From Desulfomicrobium sp. UBA5193 (lineage in GTDB: Bacteria; Desulfobacterota; Desulfovibrionia; Desulfovibrionales; Desulfomicrobiaceae), in assembly GCA_002412965.1 (NCBI GenBank), contig DHWB01000011.1, positions 578,542 through 642,541 on the forward strand: a stretch of 64,000 bases of DNA, in the 5' to 3' direction. The translations under genes and the position numbers were made by a program. The notes below the pieces were generated by a model that worked only from the letters and a program-made list of their open reading frames with translations, made no database searches and was not told the origin of the DNA. Positions 62,781 through 64,000 of this stretch are shown here, piece after piece (the stretch's first letter is position 1; each line of letters begins with the position of its first letter).

Positions 62781-63680
62781 TCACTCAGCAGCCATAAGCT
62801 CCTTCAGGCGGCAAAAGCCGCATTCACCCGCCGAAGTCGGATAACCGCAGTTCGTGCAGGGCTGCACGTCCACGCTCGTTTCTCCGCGCGGCGCAAATCC
62901 CTGACGTCCGTCCTTCAAAAATCCATCGTAAAAACGAATCTTGCGGCCCGGCTGGATATCTTCCAGATCGGCGAGCATTTTCTTGTAGATCGGGAAACTG
63001 GCCTTGGAGCTGTAAGGGCAGGGCGCATAGCCGTAGTCGATCCCGGCCAGGAAGCAGAGGTTGGCTGTCTCGAATTCGGACAGGCGAAAAAGCGGCTTGA
63101 CCTTTTTGGCGAAGCCTTTCTCGGCGGGCATGACCGGACCCTGATCGCTCAGGTATTCCACGTCCCAGCGCATGACGTTGGCAAAGAGGCGCGAGGTCTC
63201 GTCGTCCAGGTTGTGGCCGGTGGCCAGAACCGTGAAGCCGTTTTCCTGGGCGTGCTTGTTGAACAGGTAGCGCTTGGTCTGCCCGCAAACCGAGCAGATG
63301 GGGCGCTTCACGCGGCGTTTGACATCGCACATGGCCAGGCCCAGGGAGGCCGTCTCGATGACGTGCAGGGGGATGTCGTGGGAGGCGCAGAACCGCTCAG
63401 CGAAGCCGCGGGCGATGGGGGATGATTCAGGGATGCCGAGGTCGATATGCAGCCCGGAGATGTTGTACCCGAGCTCCTTAAGTTGCCAGGACAGGGCCAG
63501 GGAATCCTTGCCGCCGGAGATGGCGATGAGGATGCGGTCCTCCGGAGTGAACATCTGGTGTTCCTTGATGGCGCGCTCGACCAGCCTGCGGGCGAAGAGC
63601 AGGTAGCATTCCTTGCAGAAAGCCGTGTGATGGCTGTGCAGGGCGACGACCGCCGGAATTTTGCAGCGTTTACATTTCAT
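62781..63680 (-). CDS. TtuA/NCS6-family tRNA 2-thiolation protein (PP-loop ATPase)
   Basis: 299 residues. The N-terminal zinc finger MKCKRCKIPAV...CKECYLLF is followed by PP-loop SGGKDSLALS, PICSVCGQTKR and ATGHNLDDE, a third Fe-S ligand region near APCPYSSK, and a C-terminal zinc finger CTNCGYPTSAGECGFC. TtuA-type enzymes adenylate tRNA uridine and insert sulfur, using an Fe-S cluster and a ubiquitin-like sulfur carrier. The neighbouring ThiS/MoaD-like gene, 2 bp away, fits as that carrier. Confidence 0.9.
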   Translation of the reverse strand: MKCKRCKIPAVVALHSHHTAFCKECYLLFARRLVERAIKEHQMFTPEDRILIAISGGKDSLALSWQLKELGYNISGLHIDLGIPESSPIARGFAERFCASHDIPLHVIETASLGLAMCDVKRRVKRPICSVCGQTKRYLFNKHAQENGFTVLATGHNLDDETSRLFANVMRWDVEYLSDQGPVMPAEKGFAKKVKPLFRLSEFETANLCFLAGIDYGYAPCPYSSKASFPIYKKMLADLEDIQPGRKIRFYDGFLKDGRQGFAPRGETSVDVQPCTNCGYPTSAGECGFCRLKELMAAE

Positions 63681-63682
63681 GA

Positions 63683-63880
63683 CTATCCCTTCGATCCCAC
63701 GTCGCGCACGATGATAAAATCTCCTTGACGCAGGTTCAGGTCCGGCGTGAGCAGCTCTCCGTTGCGGATGATGAGCGCCCGGCCGGGCTTGCGTTCGATC
63801 CTGGTCAAGAGTTGCATGACCGTGTTGACACGTTCCAGGGTCAGTTCCCGGTTTTCGGGTTCAATGCGGACAGTAATCAT
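63683..63880 (-). CDS. MoaD/ThiS-family ubiquitin-like protein
   Basis: 65 residues with a beta-grasp pattern: MITVRIEPENRELTL, NTVMQLLTRI and GELLTPDLNLRQGDFIIV. It abuts the TtuA-like gene and is likely its sulfur carrier. The C-terminus reads RDVGSKG rather than the usual Gly-Gly, which is unusual for a thiocarboxylated carrier. Confidence 0.82.
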   Translation of the reverse strand: MITVRIEPENRELTLERVNTVMQLLTRIERKPGRALIIRNGELLTPDLNLRQGDFIIVRDVGSKG

Positions 63881-63944
63881 GATTCTCCCTTAAAAAGTTC
63901 TTGCCTGCGGGTGCAGTGCCCTAATTCGATGTGTCCGAAAATTC

Positions 63945-63977
63945 AAGACCGCCCCCGGGAGCCAGCCGGGCGGTCTT
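63945..63977. terminator. bidirectional hairpin near right edge
   Basis: AAGACCGCCC pairs with GGGCGGTCTT around 13 bases. It lies just upstream of the ThiS/MoaD-like gene and probably ends a transcript from outside the window; T-runs are short on both sides. Confidence 0.65.
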
Positions 63978-64000
63978 TGCATCCGGCATCGGCCGGATCA

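Overview
The window looks like chromosome of a Desulfovibrionales sulfate reducer, Desulfomicrobium or a close relative. This is inferred from gene content, not from a search. The supporting genes are a 38-residue desulforedoxin, a HesB-like selenoprotein with an in-frame UGA, many sigma-54 systems, TtuA-type tRNA thiolation and GC-rich coding DNA. Several AT-rich, visibly acquired patches interrupt it.

Layout. 1-5.1 kb: end of a lactate-utilisation-type Fe-S protein gene, then a complete branched-chain amino-acid ABC operon (livKHMGF, minus strand). 5.3-8.3 kb: LOG-family hydrolase, a small unknown, YpfJ-type metalloprotease, and a stand-alone DapB-like reductase. 8.4-11.9 kb: a 1141-residue hybrid sensor kinase with an N-terminal XRE DNA-binding domain. 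12-13.9 kb: a repeat-rich spacer, a damaged four-helix-bundle gene with a 9-bp repeat array, desulforedoxin and a small methyltransferase. 14-24.3 kb: an AI-2E-type permease and a giant cyclic beta-1,2-glucan synthase. 24.4-31.3 kb: envelope/general-stress genes (CsbD, BON, DUF3185, Lmo0937-like, OmpA, PRC-barrel, YflT-like) with an AAA ATPase and an IS256 remnant between them. 31.5-43.1 kb: one long minus-strand operon, arcDABC followed by NodT, HlyD, RbbA-like and permease genes, joined by 4-base start/stop overlaps. 43.5-46.9 kb: a second envelope-stress operon. 47-54 kb: a baeRF-family protein, a PilZ protein, a PAS-AAA-Fis sigma-54 activator and a CheB-CheR-PAS fusion. 54-57.4 kb: a KaiC-like ATPase operon ending in a diguanylate cyclase. 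57.5-61 kb: the phage-shock genes pspF/pspABC bracketed by decayed tRNA-Asp 3' ends, then intact tRNA-Asp and tRNA-Val. 61-64 kb: the selenoprotein, a REC-GGDEF regulator, and TtuA with a ThiS/MoaD-like partner.

Main observation. Five separate intergenic regions each hold a strong -24/-12 (sigma-54) promoter and, about 117-136 bp upstream of its -12 GC, a near-palindromic 15-mer fitting CGYSATATRTSRCRG. These pairs precede csbD-BON-DUF3185-lmo0937-ompA, the PRC-barrel gene, the SYLF/glycine-zipper/yqjDE operon, the PilZ-baeRF genes, and the small membrane protein-KaiC-GGDEF operon. This looks like one local regulon of envelope-stress and c-di-GMP functions. The obvious candidate activator is the PAS-AAA-Fis protein encoded in its midst and translationally coupled to a CheB/CheR-PAS sensor.
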